Notes: generated from the sequence alone by a model not told the origin. A stretch of DNA of 64,000 bases from Bifidobacterium sp. ESL0775 (GCF_029395475.1 NZ_CP113917.1:558001-622000); one strand, 5' to 3'; positions 35,724-45,509 are shown, counted from the first letter of the stretch. Made by a program: numbers and translations.

Positions 35724-36712
35724 TGTTCGGACCGCTCGAAGAGCTGACACGTGAGCCCGCGCTGACGGACATCGCTGTGACCTGCGAGGGTCGGGTGTGG
35801 GTCGACCGGGGCGCGGGAATGACGGAATACCGGCCCGCGGTGCCGTTCCGCTCGCCGCAGGTGGTGCGCGAATATGCCACCCAGCTGTGCGCGCAACTCG
35901 GCAAACGGCTCGACGACGCCTGCCCGATCGCCGACGCCTCGAGTGTGGAGGGCATCCGTGTGCATGCGGTCATCGCGCCCATCGTGCCGTTCGGCGCCAG
36001 CATCTCGATTCGTTTCCCAAGCCGCACCGTGCCGCGCCTGAGCGGACTTGGCGCGCAGGGCCTGTTCCCCGTCTCGTGGTTCCCGCTGCTTTGCGGCTTG
36101 GTGAGCAAACGCGCGACAATCCTGATCACCGGCGGCACGGGAGCGGGCAAGACCACACTGCTTAAGGCGCTGCTGGGTCAGGCCGACCCTTCGGAGCGTG
36201 TCGTCAGTGTCGAGGAGGTCCGAGAGCTGGGCACGCTCGGGCGCGGCAACCACGTCTCCCTGGTCGTGCGTGAGGCGAACGTCGAGGGTGCGGGCGCGAT
36301 AGGCCTGCCGGATCTGGTCAAGGCGACATTGCGTATGCGCCCTGACCGCATCATCCTGGGCGAATGTCGTGGCGAGGAGATCGCCGACCTGTTGCGGGCC
36401 TTCAATTCCGGCCACCATGGCGGCATGGTCACTCTGCACGCCGACAGCGTCGACCGCGTGCCTTCCAGGCTGGTCTCGCTGGGCTTGTTGGCCGGACTCA
36501 ACCAGCAAGCGCTGACGATGCTGGCTGCCGGAGCCTTTGATGTTGTATTACATCTTGAGCGTCGCAACGGCAAGCGCCGAATCGTCCAGATTGGTCGTCT
36601 CGCCGCCGATCCCGAGCGATTCGCGGGCGAGTCGCTGGCGACTTGGGACGGCTCTGGCATGCCGGTCCCCGGGCCGGCTTTCAACGCGTTTGCCAAACGC
36701 TGGGCGGTGTAG
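35723..36712 (+). CDS. tadA: TadA/CpaF-like secretion ATPase
   Basis: 329 residues. A type II/IV secretion ATPase that would power pilus assembly at the cytoplasmic membrane. Walker A is TGGTGAGKTT (K143). It is followed by the EEVRELG Asp/Glu box region, the Walker B-like PDRIILGECRGEEIADLLRA, and the His box GHHGGMVTLHAD. An N-terminal domain of about 120 residues (LTDIAVTCEGRVWVDRG) matches the CpaF type. Its ATG shares bases with the tadZ stop (TGATG), and tadB starts three bases after its stop. It matches the actinobacterial helicase/secretion-neighbourhood ATPase group; the DECH helicase that names that group is not next to it here. Confidence 0.93.
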   Translation: MFGPLEELTREPALTDIAVTCEGRVWVDRGAGMTEYRPAVPFRSPQVVREYATQLCAQLGKRLDDACPIADASSVEGIRVHAVIAPIVPFGASISIRFPSRTVPRLSGLGAQGLFPVSWFPLLCGLVSKRATILITGGTGAGKTTLLKALLGQADPSERVVSVEEVRELGTLGRGNHVSLVVREANVEGAGAIGLPDLVKATLRMRPDRIILGECRGEEIADLLRAFNSGHHGGMVTLHADSVDRVPSRLVSLGLLAGLNQQALTMLAAGAFDVVLHLERRNGKRRIVQIGRLAADPERFAGESLATWDGSGMPVPGPAFNAFAKRWAV

Positions 36713-36715
36713 CGT

Positions 36716-37402
36716 ATGGGTGGTTTCCCTTTGTTATCAGCGGTGTTCGTGGGTTTGGCCCTCATTCTTTTCGCCTGGCGAGGCAAGGCCGATACGTCGG
36801 CGATGCCACAATCGGCGTCGGTGGTGCCGGAGCGGGCCCAGGAGAAGGGCATATTGTCGCTTATCGACGCCTTGCGGGCGCATGTGCGGGCGGGCGGATC
36901 GCTTCAGGAGGCGTTCGCCGAGCAGATGGGCGACGAACCGCTTTCCCATACCCCTTGCATGCCGGACCGCGAACAATTGCAGAACTTGCTGCGCGCCCAC
37001 CTGGGCAAGAAGGAGACGCGGGAGCAGGCCGACCAGGCCGCGGCTGAGTTGGATCTCGCTTGCCGGTTGATCGGCACGCTGGGCTGCGAGGCCACGCATT
37101 GCCTTGATGCCGTCGCCTCGTCCTACCGGCGCAACCGGATGATGAAAACGCTGAAGGACAACGCCTTCACCGTGCCGAAATCCACGGTCAAGCTTCTTTC
37201 ATTGCTGCCGCTGGCCACGCTCGTCCTGGGCGAGTTGATGGGGGCCTCGCCGATCGCCTTCCTGTTCGGCAACACCGCTGGCCGCATCTGCCTGCTGCTT
37301 GGAATAGGGACCTACTCGTTGGGAATGTTGTGGATGAGGGCGCTGATGGACAGTGTCGGCTCGTCCGGCGGTCCCTCGCATGCGGACGACGCGAAAACCT
37401 GA
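36716..37402 (+). CDS. tadB: TadB-like membrane protein (type II secretion F family)
   Basis: 228 residues, shorter than classical TadB. One N-terminal membrane segment (FPLLSAVFVGLALILFAW), a cytoplasmic helical domain (about 45-150) containing the F-family-like LIDALRAHVRAGGSLQEAFAEQ, then two C-terminal membrane segments (VKLLSLLPLATLVLGELMG and RICLLLGIGTYSLGMLWM). It would form the inner-membrane platform with TadC. The reading frame lies between tadA (three bases upstream) and tadC. The ATG has no clear ribosome site, suggesting translational coupling to tadA. Confidence 0.82.
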   Translation: MGGFPLLSAVFVGLALILFAWRGKADTSAMPQSASVVPERAQEKGILSLIDALRAHVRAGGSLQEAFAEQMGDEPLSHTPCMPDREQLQNLLRAHLGKKETREQADQAAAELDLACRLIGTLGCEATHCLDAVASSYRRNRMMKTLKDNAFTVPKSTVKLLSLLPLATLVLGELMGASPIAFLFGNTAGRICLLLGIGTYSLGMLWMRALMDSVGSSGGPSHADDAKT

Positions 37403-37480
37403 ATGACGATATGCAAAATCCGCAACGTATGTATTGCTGGATGGTCGGGGCGGAAGTGGTCGATGAGGAAAGGGGTGACG

Positions 37481-38134
37481 ATGGATGCGTTGCTTGCGGG
37501 GGCTTTGGTCGCGGCCGCCTGGCTGTTGTGGCGCTCGCCCGTGGAACGTGCCGAGGGGCAGTTGCGTGCGCTCGACGCGACGTTTGCGGCCGAGCCGTCG
37601 CTTGGAGTCATTCTGGAGATGATGGCGGTGGCCATGCGCGAGGGGTCGTCGATTCCGCACGCGCTTGGGGTCATCGGCTCGATCGTCGGTGGGTCGCTGG
37701 GGGCCGGGCTGCGCCGTGCCTCGCGCTCGCTGATGCAAGGGTATTCGTGGGAGGATGCTTGGTTCGCCGCGTCGCTGGCCTGCCAGAGGCAAAGAAACCG
37801 TGACGGTCGGGCGCAAATGCCTGACAAATCGTCGGGAAAAGACGACGGGAAACCGAGGAAAAACAAAGATGGCTCATCGGCTGAAGAGCCCACATTCGAC
37901 GACGAGGCGTTGGCCATCATCGAGAATGCATTACAAAGTACCTGGACCCGCGGCGTCTCACCGGTCGGTCCGCTGGAAAGCGCGGTCGAGCAGATGGACG
38001 CGAGGGCCCGCGCTTCGATCGAGCAAACCGCCCAGAGGCTTTCGGTTCGTTTGCTGCTGCCTACCGGGCTTTGCTTTCTGCCGGCCTTCATGTTGATCGG
38101 CGTCATTCCGGCCATCGGCTCGTTCATGGCGTGA
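37481..38134 (+). CDS. tadC: TadC-like membrane protein (type II secretion F family)
   Basis: 217 residues from the ATG at 37481, which follows AGGAAAGGGG by five bases. An in-frame ATG abutting the tadB stop at 37403 would add 26 residues and cannot be excluded. N-terminal segment LLAGALVAAAWLLW, then an F-domain-like LGVILEMMAVAMREGSSIPH, a Lys/Asp/Ser-rich insertion (about 110-140), and a C-terminal membrane segment LLLPTGLCFLPAFMLIGVIP. It is probably the partner of TadB in the pilus platform and the last gene of the first Tad unit. The second 52-bp element starts 41 bases later. Confidence 0.82.
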   Translation: MDALLAGALVAAAWLLWRSPVERAEGQLRALDATFAAEPSLGVILEMMAVAMREGSSIPHALGVIGSIVGGSLGAGLRRASRSLMQGYSWEDAWFAASLACQRQRNRDGRAQMPDKSSGKDDGKPRKNKDGSSAEEPTFDDEALAIIENALQSTWTRGVSPVGPLESAVEQMDARARASIEQTAQRLSVRLLLPTGLCFLPAFMLIGVIPAIGSFMA

Positions 38135-38174
38135 GGCATTGCCAGCCGCGGGTGGATAAGTCGGTGGACGAAAA

Positions 38175-38226
38175 CCGCGACACGCCCGGATTGTGCATAA
38201 CCCCGAGCGTTCGACCACAGTACCCG
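38175..38226 (+). promoter_or_regulatory. 52-bp conserved element, copy 2 (upstream of pilin unit)
   Basis: Second copy of the element at 34111-34162 (46/52 identical, same orientation). Its central 9-mer is TGTGCATAA, complement TTATGCACA, which still fits the DnaA-box consensus TTATnCACA. It ends 95 bases before the pilin ATG. Confidence 0.75.
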
Positions 38227-38321
38227 AAATCCTCTCGGAGAAAGCGGAAACTTTGCAAGACTGGGGGTATCGCGACAAAACATCGCGGTGGAACACAAGC
38301 AGAAATATTGAAGGAGCAATT

Positions 38322-38609
38322 ATGAGTAAGGAACTGACAACTATCGAACAGGGCAATCAAGGTGTCATCGGACGCTTCGGCGACCGCATGGTTGAGCGAA
38401 GCAGGCAGGTCAGAGGGCAGGTCTGCCTGCTCGATGCTCGCGTGCGCACCGCGCTTGCTGAGCCCGACGAAGGCGCGGCCACGGCCGAGTACGCGGTGGT
38501 GCTGGTGGCGGCGACCGGATTCGCGGCGGTGCTGGTGGCGCTGCTGAAGTCCGGGGCGGTCAAGGCGTTGTTGCGGGCGCTGATCAACAAGGCGCTCAAG
38601 GTGGTCTGA
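38322..38609 (+). CDS. Flp-like pilin, DUF4244-type
   Basis: 95 residues. A charged N-terminal half ends in EPDEGAATAEYAVVLVAATG, the pilin-type junction with Glu and Tyr (AEYAV) at the start of a hydrophobic helix, followed by FAAVLVALLKSGAVKALLRA. In Flp/TadE-type proteins cleavage occurs before the hydrophobic stretch by a prepilin peptidase; no such peptidase gene is in this window. AAGGAG lies six bases before the ATG. It is the first gene of the second Tad unit and probably the major subunit. Confidence 0.85.
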   Translation: MSKELTTIEQGNQGVIGRFGDRMVERSRQVRGQVCLLDARVRTALAEPDEGAATAEYAVVLVAATGFAAVLVALLKSGAVKALLRALINKALKVV

Positions 38610-38662
38610 TCGCTGCGCGAAGTGTGCGTTCGTCTATACGGATTCGAGAGGGGATGTGGAGC

Positions 38663-39274
38663 ATGTTGCCACACCGAAATCAATCGGCGGCCTCGGCTGT
38701 GTGCCCGCCGTTCGCCTGGTTGCGATGTCGTCTTGAGCGGCACCGCAGCCAAGCGGCGGTGGCCATGCGGCACGAAGGTGTTGCGGACACGGAAGCGTTG
38801 CATTGCGGATGTCCCGAATGCCCTGAACATTCCGAATGCCGTGATCGCCGTAAACAAGGCGTTTGCGCCTATGGCCGTGAGCGTATGCATGGCCCGCGTT
38901 GTCGCAGGCGTAGTAGGTTTCTGCGCCAACGTAGGCGAGGCCGCGACGATGAGGGCGCGGTCACCGCGGAGTTCGCGGTGGTGCTTCCCGCCGTGATGGT
39001 GATGGCCGTGCTGCTGATGATGCTCGCCCGGGCGGTGACCGTGGAGATGAACTGCCAGGACGCGGCCTCGGCCGGTGCCCGCGTGGCGGTGGTCTCCGGC
39101 AGCGACATCGACGCGCGGGCCGCGGCCCTCCAAGCCGCTGGCGGGGACGCCAGGGTCTCGATCTCACATGGCTTCAAACGGGTGAATGTGGTCGTCAGCT
39201 GCCGAGTGGTGCCCGACCCGATGCATGTCCTGCCGATGGCGGTGGTCGGCAAGGCGACGGGAGTGGTGCAATGA
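38663..39274 (+). CDS. TadE-like minor pilin
   Basis: 203 residues from the ATG at 38663. The start is uncertain: ATG 38654 and GTG 38624 are in frame, and the first 100 residues are a Cys/Arg/His-rich stretch with no family resemblance that may not be translated at all. The recognisable part is DDEGAVTAEFAVVLPAVMVM (a TadE motif with the Glu at the membrane junction) with a single hydrophobic helix and a short C-terminal domain. It overlaps the next gene by four bases (ATGA). It would be a minor pseudopilin of the Tad machine. Confidence 0.75.
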   Translation: MLPHRNQSAASAVCPPFAWLRCRLERHRSQAAVAMRHEGVADTEALHCGCPECPEHSECRDRRKQGVCAYGRERMHGPRCRRRSRFLRQRRRGRDDEGAVTAEFAVVLPAVMVMAVLLMMLARAVTVEMNCQDAASAGARVAVVSGSDIDARAAALQAAGGDARVSISHGFKRVNVVVSCRVVPDPMHVLPMAVVGKATGVVQ

Positions 39275-39651
39275 GCGGGTTGAAGCGAAAGCTCCGCCGC
39301 GTCTTCCGTGGATACGACGAGGGCTCCGGCACCATCAACGGCGTCATGCTCATCGCCGTCACCGCGATCCTGATATCGGCGGTCGCCTTGGGCGGCAACC
39401 TCTTGGTGTGCATCTCCGAGGCCCGCTCGGCCGCCGACCAGGCCGCCATCGCCGGAGCGCAATCCGCCCGCGACGGCGATTTTGACCCCTGCCTCAAATC
39501 ACGCATCGCCTCCTCGGCCAACAAGGCCTCGCTCATCACCTGCAAGGTCGACGAAGAGGACGTCACGGTGAAGGTTGCCGTCAAGACGGCGGTCCCGTTC
39601 ACGCCGCTTGTCTCGCGCATGGCACGTGCCGGGCCGGTGGAATGTGATTGA
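39271..39651 (+). CDS. TadE-like secretion-neighbourhood protein
   Basis: 126 residues. A basic N-terminus, then DEGSGTINGVMLIAVTAILI leading into one hydrophobic helix, then ARSAADQAAIAGAQSA, characteristic of the helicase/secretion-neighbourhood TadE-like family (also called Rv3654c-like). The C-terminal part has two Cys (CLKS, ITCK) that could form a disulfide outside the membrane. It is coupled to the preceding TadE-like gene by an ATGA overlap and is the last gene of the pilin unit. Confidence 0.82.
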   Translation: MSGLKRKLRRVFRGYDEGSGTINGVMLIAVTAILISAVALGGNLLVCISEARSAADQAAIAGAQSARDGDFDPCLKSRIASSANKASLITCKVDEEDVTVKVAVKTAVPFTPLVSRMARAGPVECD

Positions 39652-39661
39652 CGCGTTCTTG

Positions 39662-39763
39662 CCTCGTGCGCAAACGTGGACAGGTCGTTCGTCGGCGAGG
39701 TTTCATGGAATTGCAGGTGTTGCTCTCGTCTCGTGTACAAACGTAGGCGGGTCGAGTGCGAGG
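39662..39763. repeat. Diverged direct repeat between Tad unit and dnaX
   Basis: 39662-39700 and 39729-39763 share CTCGTG-nn-CAAACGT-n-G-n-C-n-GGTCG and end GCGAGG. A further ACAAACGTAGGCG match to the second copy occurs upstream of the GH3 gene (about 26668). Function unknown; it may include the dnaX promoter. Confidence 0.4.
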
Positions 39764-39860
39764 ATATTCGTGGGGTTACATGCTGATCCGCAGGTATTCA
39801 GAGCGCGATTTCGTCGTTGAAACGTCAGCGAAAATAGTCGGGTGAAGGTAGGTTAGAACT

Positions 39861-42836
39861 ATGGCACTTGCATTGTATCGACGGTATCGGCCAGACACAT
39901 TTGATGGCATCATCGGGCAGGATCAGGTCACTATCCCGCTTTCCCGCGCCTTGGACGAGGGCAAGCTGACGCACGCCTACCTCTTCTCCGGCCCGCGCGG
40001 TTGCGGCAAGACCAGCTCCGCGCGAATACTGGCCCGCTGCATCAATTGCGCGAAGGGCCCGACCTCCCATCCCTGCGGCGAATGCGAGAGCTGCAAGGAC
40101 CTGGCCACTGGCGGCCCAGGTTCCATCGATGTGGTCGAGATCGACGCGGCCAGCCACAACGGCGTCGATGACGCTAGGGAGCTGCGTGAGCGTGCCGCGT
40201 TCGCTCCGGCCCGCGACCGCTACAAGATCTTCATCCTCGACGAGGCCCACATGGTCACCCAGCAGGGGTTCAACGCCTTGCTCAAGATCGTGGAGGAACC
40301 GCCCGAGCATGTCATGTTCATCTTCGCGACCACCGAGCCGGAGAAGGTCATCTCCACGATTCGCTCACGCACCCATCATTACCCGTTCCGCTTGGTGCCG
40401 CCCGAGGTCATGGGCCCCTATCTCGAGGAAGTGTGTGAGAAGGAGCATATCGAGCTTGAGCCGGGTGTGCTGAAGCTCACCATGCGCGCTGGCGGTGGCT
40501 CGGTGCGCGACACGCTCTCCGTGCTCGACCAGCTGATGGCCGGCGCCTCCGACAACGAGGTATCATACGATTCCGCCGTCGCGCTGTTGGGATTCACCCC
40601 TGATGAGCTCATTGGCGAGGCCATCGACGCCGTCATCGACAAAGATGGCGAGAAGCTTTACGGTGTGGTCGAGAAAGTGGTTGTCGGCGGTTTCGAGCCA
40701 CGACGCTTCGTGGAGGACCTGCTGGCCCGTGTCCGTGACTTGCTGGTGTTGACGCTTGGCGGCGAAAAGGCCGAAAGCGCGTTGAATGATGACTCGTCGG
40801 CGGAGGACATGGGCGACTTGCACCGCCAGTCCTCGGCGCTGGGCTTGTCGACGCTGACCGGGATGGCTGAGACCATCAACGACACGTTGGGCAACATGAC
40901 CGGCGCGATTTCGCCGCGTATGCGTCTGGAATTGCTGGCCGCGAAGCTGCTGGCCGGCCGAGAGAACGGTTTTGCGCCCGCTCCTGCCACTGGTGCCCCG
41001 GTGGTGTCGGGTGGGACTTCGATGCCGGCCGGAGGCAATGGCATGCGTCAAGGCAATGGTGGGGCCCAAAGGCGTGGCGGTTTCATCGGATCAAGCAGAA
41101 ACGCCGCGAACCGACAGCAGGGCAGTCGCCAATCCACAGGGCAAACGGCCCCAGCTTCCAATGGCTTTACGCCGAACGGTTCCGCGCCTGTTCCACAATC
41201 CGCTGGTAACGCGAGCATGCAGGCTCCCGGTGCGCAACCGCCGGCTGCCGCGCAGACCCCGGGTGTGGATGGTTCCCCCGCTGCAAGTCAAGGTAATACA
41301 AACGACGCCAGTGGTCGGAACCCGCGGTCTTCCGCCGAGAATGCGGCGAACGCCGTAAATGGTTCGGACCAACAAGGTGACCGGCAGGCGTCGCCCGTGC
41401 AGGTGAACGTCGATCCGAATGCCACCGTCGAGGAGAAATGGGATGTGGTCCTGGGCGTGCTGCCGGAGAACGTGCGCGAATATGTCGAGCACGCCAAGGT
41501 GCCGAAAGTCGCGCTGGCGACGAATCCCGCAGGCAAGTCGCGTCTGTCGATGACCTTCGATTGCGCGCTGAGCCAGCACGCCTTCGCGCTGGCGATCGCC
41601 TCCGACGCCGAGCACAACGGACAGAAGGCCGCCAACGTGGTCCTGGACGGCGTGCGTTCAGTGTTCGGCCCCCAGACCATGATCGCGCCCACCAGTGTGG
41701 CGGCGAACGGGGAGAAGGTCATCTCCACCAAGCGCATGAAGCCCGAGGATCTTGCCAAGGTCAAGCACGACATCGCGATGGCCAAGGTCTCGTCGGCCGG
41801 TGGCCTGGGCACGGCCGCCGGGCAGGGCGGGCATGCCGCCTCCCAGCCCAAGGAACAGAAAAAGGCCGATGCCGACGCCTCCGGCGAGTCCGATGATTCC
41901 TCTCACCGAGATGGTGGCGCGGCCCTTGGGCAAGGTGGGGATGGAACCGGTTTTGCCGGAAGCCAGACGAACGAAGTCCCTGGACAAGCCCGTGAAGTCC
42001 ACCAGCCAGTAGGCGCAAGCGGCAACCAAGCCAGTGTACGTGGTGACGATGCGGCCAAAGGCTTTGGTTCCAACCCAAACTTGACTGCGGCTGCGACGCA
42101 GGATTTCCGTGGCGGGACCGACGACCCCATGGCCGACGATTACGACCCGTGGATGCATCCTCTGCCCACGCCCGGTTCCGGCAATGGGCAGGAGTCCACA
42201 GCCGTCGTCAGCCAAGCCACCCCGACGTCGCAACGAACGGGTGCCGGCGTTTCCAGCCATGTAGTACCAGCCGGCCAGCCGGTGAACCGCGCCCCGGAAC
42301 ACCACAAGAAGCATGTGGCGGTGCCTGATGTCAGCGATGGCATCGACCCATGGGCCACGGCTTCCGCCGAATCCGGAACGGATCAGCCTGCTTCCGTGCA
42401 GGCGATGGGTCAACCTGCTCCTACGGCGACGGATGAACCTGCCCCCGCGTCGACGACGAATGATCCCGCTGCCGTGACGATGAACGGGCCTGCCCCCACA
42501 TCGGTGAATGAACCACAAACGGCTCCCGCTGCGCCGCAAGACAAGCCGGCGGCGGATCCTGACGACAGGGGAGACGTGGCCGCCCGCTTCGAAAGCGCCG
42601 AAACGGACGATGACGCCGGGCAGCCGCAAGTGGCGGCCGAGGACGATGACTACTCGCTTAACGACCAGTCGTTGGGGGAGGCCACGTCAGTGGATATGGA
42701 CGAGCTTTCCAAGCTGTTCGACGTCAAGAAGGTCGAGACGTTCGCCGCCGACGATCCAAAGAACCCCAAGAACATCAAGCCGGTCAACCGGCATCCGGAA
42801 GACGAGAGGCGTGTAGAGCATGGCTTTGGCGTATGA
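39861..42836 (+). CDS. dnaX: DNA polymerase III gamma/tau subunit
   Basis: 991 residues; clamp-loader ATPase of the replisome. Residues 1-370 hold the conserved AAA+ core: [18 protein letters not shown], Walker [12 protein letters not shown] (K50), the four-Cys zinc module (RCINCAKG then PCGECESC), and Walker B-like [19 protein letters not shown] with the EEPP motif and the sensor region. About 400-530 is a Gly/Asn/Gln/Pro-rich linker. A tau-specific region (about 530-640, [20 protein letters not shown]) follows. The last 350 residues are low-complexity Pro/Ala/Thr/Asp/Gln. The family is often 550-800 residues, so this is long. It overlaps recR by 17 bases; recR beside dnaX is a conserved pairing. 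Confidence 0.96.
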   Translation: MALALYRRYRPDTFDGIIGQDQVTIPLSRALDEGKLTHAYLFSGPRGCGKTSSARILARCINCAKGPTSHPCGECESCKDLATGGPGSIDVVEIDAASHNGVDDARELRERAAFAPARDRYKIFILDEAHMVTQQGFNALLKIVEEPPEHVMFIFATTEPEKVISTIRSRTHHYPFRLVPPEVMGPYLEEVCEKEHIELEPGVLKLTMRAGGGSVRDTLSVLDQLMAGASDNEVSYDSAVALLGFTPDELIGEAIDAVIDKDGEKLYGVVEKVVVGGFEPRRFVEDLLARVRDLLVLTLGGEKAESALNDDSSAEDMGDLHRQSSALGLSTLTGMAETINDTLGNMTGAISPRMRLELLAAKLLAGRENGFAPAPATGAPVVSGGTSMPAGGNGMRQGNGGAQRRGGFIGSSRNAANRQQGSRQSTGQTAPASNGFTPNGSAPVPQSAGNASMQAPGAQPPAAAQTPGVDGSPAASQGNTNDASGRNPRSSAENAANAVNGSDQQGDRQASPVQVNVDPNATVEEKWDVVLGVLPENVREYVEHAKVPKVALATNPAGKSRLSMTFDCALSQHAFALAIASDAEHNGQKAANVVLDGVRSVFGPQTMIAPTSVAANGEKVISTKRMKPEDLAKVKHDIAMAKVSSAGGLGTAAGQGGHAASQPKEQKKADADASGESDDSSHRDGGAALGQGGDGTGFAGSQTNEVPGQAREVHQPVGASGNQASVRGDDAAKGFGSNPNLTAAATQDFRGGTDDPMADDYDPWMHPLPTPGSGNGQESTAVVSQATPTSQRTGAGVSSHVVPAGQPVNRAPEHHKKHVAVPDVSDGIDPWATASAESGTDQPASVQAMGQPAPTATDEPAPASTTNDPAAVTMNGPAPTSVNEPQTAPAAPQDKPAADPDDRGDVAARFESAETDDDAGQPQVAAEDDDYSLNDQSLGEATSVDMDELSKLFDVKKVETFAADDPKNPKNIKPVNRHPEDERRVEHGFGV

Positions 42837-43422
42837 CGGCGCGATCCAGCGCCTTATCGACGGATTCGCGCGTCTGCCGGGCATCGGCCCCAAAGGCGCC
42901 CAGCGCATCGCCTTCTACCTGCTTTCTGCCAGTGACGAGGAGGCGCAGGATCTGGCCGACGCCATCCGCGAAGTCAAGGAGAAGGTGCGCTTCTGCGAGA
43001 TCTGCGGCAATGTGTGCGAGACGAGCCCGTGTCCGATCTGTTCGGATCCAAGGCGCGACCATTCCATCATCTGCGTGGTCGAGGAGCCCAAGGATGTCAT
43101 GAGCATCGAGCGCACCCGCGAGTTCCATGGCGTCTACCACGTCCTCGGTGGTGCCATCAACCCGATGGCCAACGTTGGCCCCGGCGACCTCGCCATCCCC
43201 AAGCTCTTGGACCGGCTTAAAACCGACGAGGTCAAGGAGATCATTCTGGCGCTCGACCCCAACATCGAAGGCGAGGCGACGGTGACCTACCTGAGCCGAC
43301 TGCTTTCCCCGTTGGGCCTCAAGGTCACGCGTCTGGCCAGCGGCTTGCCCGTGGGCAGCGATCTGGAATACGCCGACGAGATCACCCTCGGCCGCGCGTT
43401 GGAAGGGCGTCAGGAAGCGTAG
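42820..43422 (+). CDS. recR: Recombination mediator protein RecR
   Basis: 200 residues, normal length. The helix-hairpin-helix [20 protein letters not shown] is near the N-terminus. The Cys4 zinc finger ([16 protein letters not shown]) spans about residues 56-72, then a Toprim domain ([18 protein letters not shown]), with the conserved [13 protein letters not shown] and [17 protein letters not shown] blocks. It acts with RecF and RecO to load RecA at gaps. Its ATG lies inside the 3' end of dnaX (17-base overlap), so it is translationally coupled. No terminator hairpin is obvious after the stop. Confidence 0.97.
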   Translation: MALAYDGAIQRLIDGFARLPGIGPKGAQRIAFYLLSASDEEAQDLADAIREVKEKVRFCEICGNVCETSPCPICSDPRRDHSIICVVEEPKDVMSIERTREFHGVYHVLGGAINPMANVGPGDLAIPKLLDRLKTDEVKEIILALDPNIEGEATVTYLSRLLSPLGLKVTRLASGLPVGSDLEYADEITLGRALEGRQEA

Positions 43423-43563
43423 CTGTTTTCTTTGTATGGAAGACAGCGCAGGCAAGCGAGGTCATGAAAGGCGATGCGACGAAACCAGACCTTGGAAACG
43501 GTTAAATGAAGCGTTTATGTGCCCGTATGATGGAGCTTCACAGGCGTAGGCGTGGAGCTGGCT

Positions 43564-43569
43564 TATAAT
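43564..43569 (+). promoter_or_regulatory. Probable -10 of the aspartokinase operon
   Basis: A perfect TATAAT, but no -35 at the usual distance. It would give a leader of about 115 bases before the GTG start at 43689. The rest of the 43423-43688 gap contains a half copy of the dispersed repeat (43469-43484) and no gene. Confidence 0.5.
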
Positions 43570-43688
43570 TCAATCATTACTGACGGAAGCCGGCTGTGGC
43601 TGTGCGCTTATGGCGTGATGCATGGCTGGTGACGAGATTGGCTTGTCATACGTCCAATGCGTATGAGGCCTGGGAGACAGGGAAAATC

Positions 43689-44453
43689 GTGGCCCTTATC
43701 GTGCAGAAATATGGCGGATCCTCCGTGGCGGACGCCGAGTCCCTCAAGCGCGTCGCCAAGCGCATCGTGGAGACGAAACGCAAGGGCAACCGCGTGGCCG
43801 TCGTCGTCTCGGCGATGGGCGACACCACCGACGACCTGATCGACCAGGCCATGAGCATCGACTCCAACCCTCCCGCCCGCGAGATGGACATGCTGATGAC
43901 CGCAGGGGAGCGCATCTCGATGAGCCTGCTGGCGATGGCCATCCACGCCGCCGGTGAGCACGCCTACTCATTCACCGGCTCGCAGGCCGGGTTCATGACC
44001 GACGCGCAATTCGGCGCGGCGCACATCAAGTCCGTCAAGCCCGACCGCGTGGCCCGCGCGCTGCATGGCGGCAATGTCGCCATCGTCGCTGGCTTCCAGG
44101 GCATCAACACCGACGGCGACTACACCACGCTCGGCCGTGGCGGCTCCGACACTTCGGCGGTGGCGCTCGCGGTGGCCCTCGGCGCCGACATCTGCGAGAT
44201 CTACACCGACGTGGACGGCATCTTCACCGCCGACCCGCGCATCGTTCCCACCGCGCGGCGCATTCCCTCCATCAGTTATGACGCCATCCTCGAGATGGCT
44301 TCCTGCGGTTCGAAGGTGCTGGCCCTGCGTTGCGTCGAATACGCCCAACGGTTCAACATGCCCCTGCATGTGCGCAGCTCGTTCTCGCACCGCATGGGCA
44401 CCTTGGTCGTTCCCGAAGGCGTCGACGCCCGAGCTCTGCCGAACCTGCAATGA
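43689..44453 (+). CDS. ask: Aspartate kinase, catalytic (alpha) subunit
   Basis: 254 residues. It phosphorylates aspartate, the first step toward Lys, Thr, Met and diaminopimelate. It has the kinase fold only: [20 protein letters not shown] at the start, [33 protein letters not shown] and [15 protein letters not shown]. The polypeptide stops at LPNLQ, where actinobacterial aspartokinases normally continue into two ACT domains. The GTG start follows GGAGACAGGG; a longer in-frame ORF from 43596 is rejected for lack of homology. The ACT part is a separate gene 133 bases downstream. Confidence 0.93.
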   Translation: MALIVQKYGGSSVADAESLKRVAKRIVETKRKGNRVAVVVSAMGDTTDDLIDQAMSIDSNPPAREMDMLMTAGERISMSLLAMAIHAAGEHAYSFTGSQAGFMTDAQFGAAHIKSVKPDRVARALHGGNVAIVAGFQGINTDGDYTTLGRGGSDTSAVALAVALGADICEIYTDVDGIFTADPRIVPTARRIPSISYDAILEMASCGSKVLALRCVEYAQRFNMPLHVRSSFSHRMGTLVVPEGVDARALPNLQ

Positions 44454-44586
44454 TGGGCGGTGGCGGTGTCGCGGTCTCAAAATCCCAAGCGGCATGAACA
44501 ATGACCGGGCCCGATGCCAAGCAGCCGGCGTGAATACGAATAATACAAACGAACACGAAGAGACAACAGCAACAAAGGACAACACA

Positions 44587-45276
44587 ATGAGCAGTGACAA
44601 CGCAGCGGAAGACGGCGTGAGGTCCAGCGACCAACGTGAGCCCGAAAACGGCCAGGCGGCTCAGGCCCAGGCGGCGGCTATGGCCTCGGCCCCAGTTTCG
44701 GCTTCGGCCCCAGTTTCGGTCGACAGCAAATCCATGGGTGACATCTTCCCCGACCTTGGCCCCGAGACCCCGGTGATCTCCGGCGTGGCCCACGACCGCA
44801 CCGAGTCCTTGGTCACCGTGCGCGGCGTCCCCGACGAGCCCGGCATGGCCGCCCGTGTCTTCACCGAGCTGGCGAAAAGCGGCATCAACATCGACATGAT
44901 CGTGCAGGCCGGCGCTTCGACCGGCAAGGCCGATATCTCCTTCACCGTGCCGGACGCCGTGGTGAAAACGGTGGAGAAGGCGCTCGACGGCAAGAAGGAC
45001 AGGCTCGGCTACGACTCCTACTTCATCAATTCGAACGTCGGCAAAGTCGCCGTGGTGGGTGTGGGCATGAAAACCCATTCCGGCCTCGCCGCCAAGTTTT
45101 TCGAGGCGCTGAGCGCCAAGCGCATCAACGTGATGATGATTTCGACCTCCGAGATCCGCATCGCCGCCCTCGTCCCGCTGGAACAGCTCGACGACGCGGT
45201 GCGCGCGTTGCACACGGCCTACGGCCTCGACGCCGACCAGGTGGAGGCCGTGGTCTACGGCGGCACCGGTCGCTGA
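44587..45276 (+). CDS. Aspartate kinase regulatory (beta) subunit, ACT domains
   Basis: 229 residues. The first 50 are disordered (Gln/Ala/Ser-rich, with ASAPVSASAPVS). Two ACT domains follow: VTVRGVPDEPGMAARVFTEL with GINIDMIVQ, and VAVVGVGMKTHSGLAAKFFE with KRINVMMISTSEIRIAALV. These are the effector-binding (Lys/Thr) surfaces of aspartokinase. In Corynebacterium the beta subunit is made from an internal start inside the alpha gene; here it has its own ORF and start (AAAGGA about nine bases before the ATG). It presumably assembles with the catalytic subunit for feedback inhibition. Confidence 0.88.
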   Translation: MSSDNAAEDGVRSSDQREPENGQAAQAQAAAMASAPVSASAPVSVDSKSMGDIFPDLGPETPVISGVAHDRTESLVTVRGVPDEPGMAARVFTELAKSGINIDMIVQAGASTGKADISFTVPDAVVKTVEKALDGKKDRLGYDSYFINSNVGKVAVVGVGMKTHSGLAAKFFEALSAKRINVMMISTSEIRIAALVPLEQLDDAVRALHTAYGLDADQVEAVVYGGTGR

Positions 45277-45509
45277 GCACGGCTTTGCGCGAGTCCATTA
45301 GCTGCGGCCGCTTATCTCGATGCAACCGTAATATCCCACAGCGGCGTCCCATGTCTCGCATAGTTGAATGCACCGCTAACCGTGCGGCACCTCGCGCTAA
45401 GATGTGGCACATAACGTTGGCCACGTTTTAGACGCGGATGACGAACATTTTCATGAGATCGTGGCGGTGCAAGCCAGAAGCGAATGGCCGCCAAAGGGGA
45501 GGAGCCATC

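Noticed and set aside
34206..39651. New secretion or defence system
   Set aside because: All genes fit a known actinobacterial Tad-type pilus cluster; only the regulation and repeats look new.
44065..45276. Frameshifted single aspartokinase gene
   Set aside because: The beta gene has its own start, and the 133-base linker is not homologous to the kinase-ACT junction; two genes are the simpler reading.
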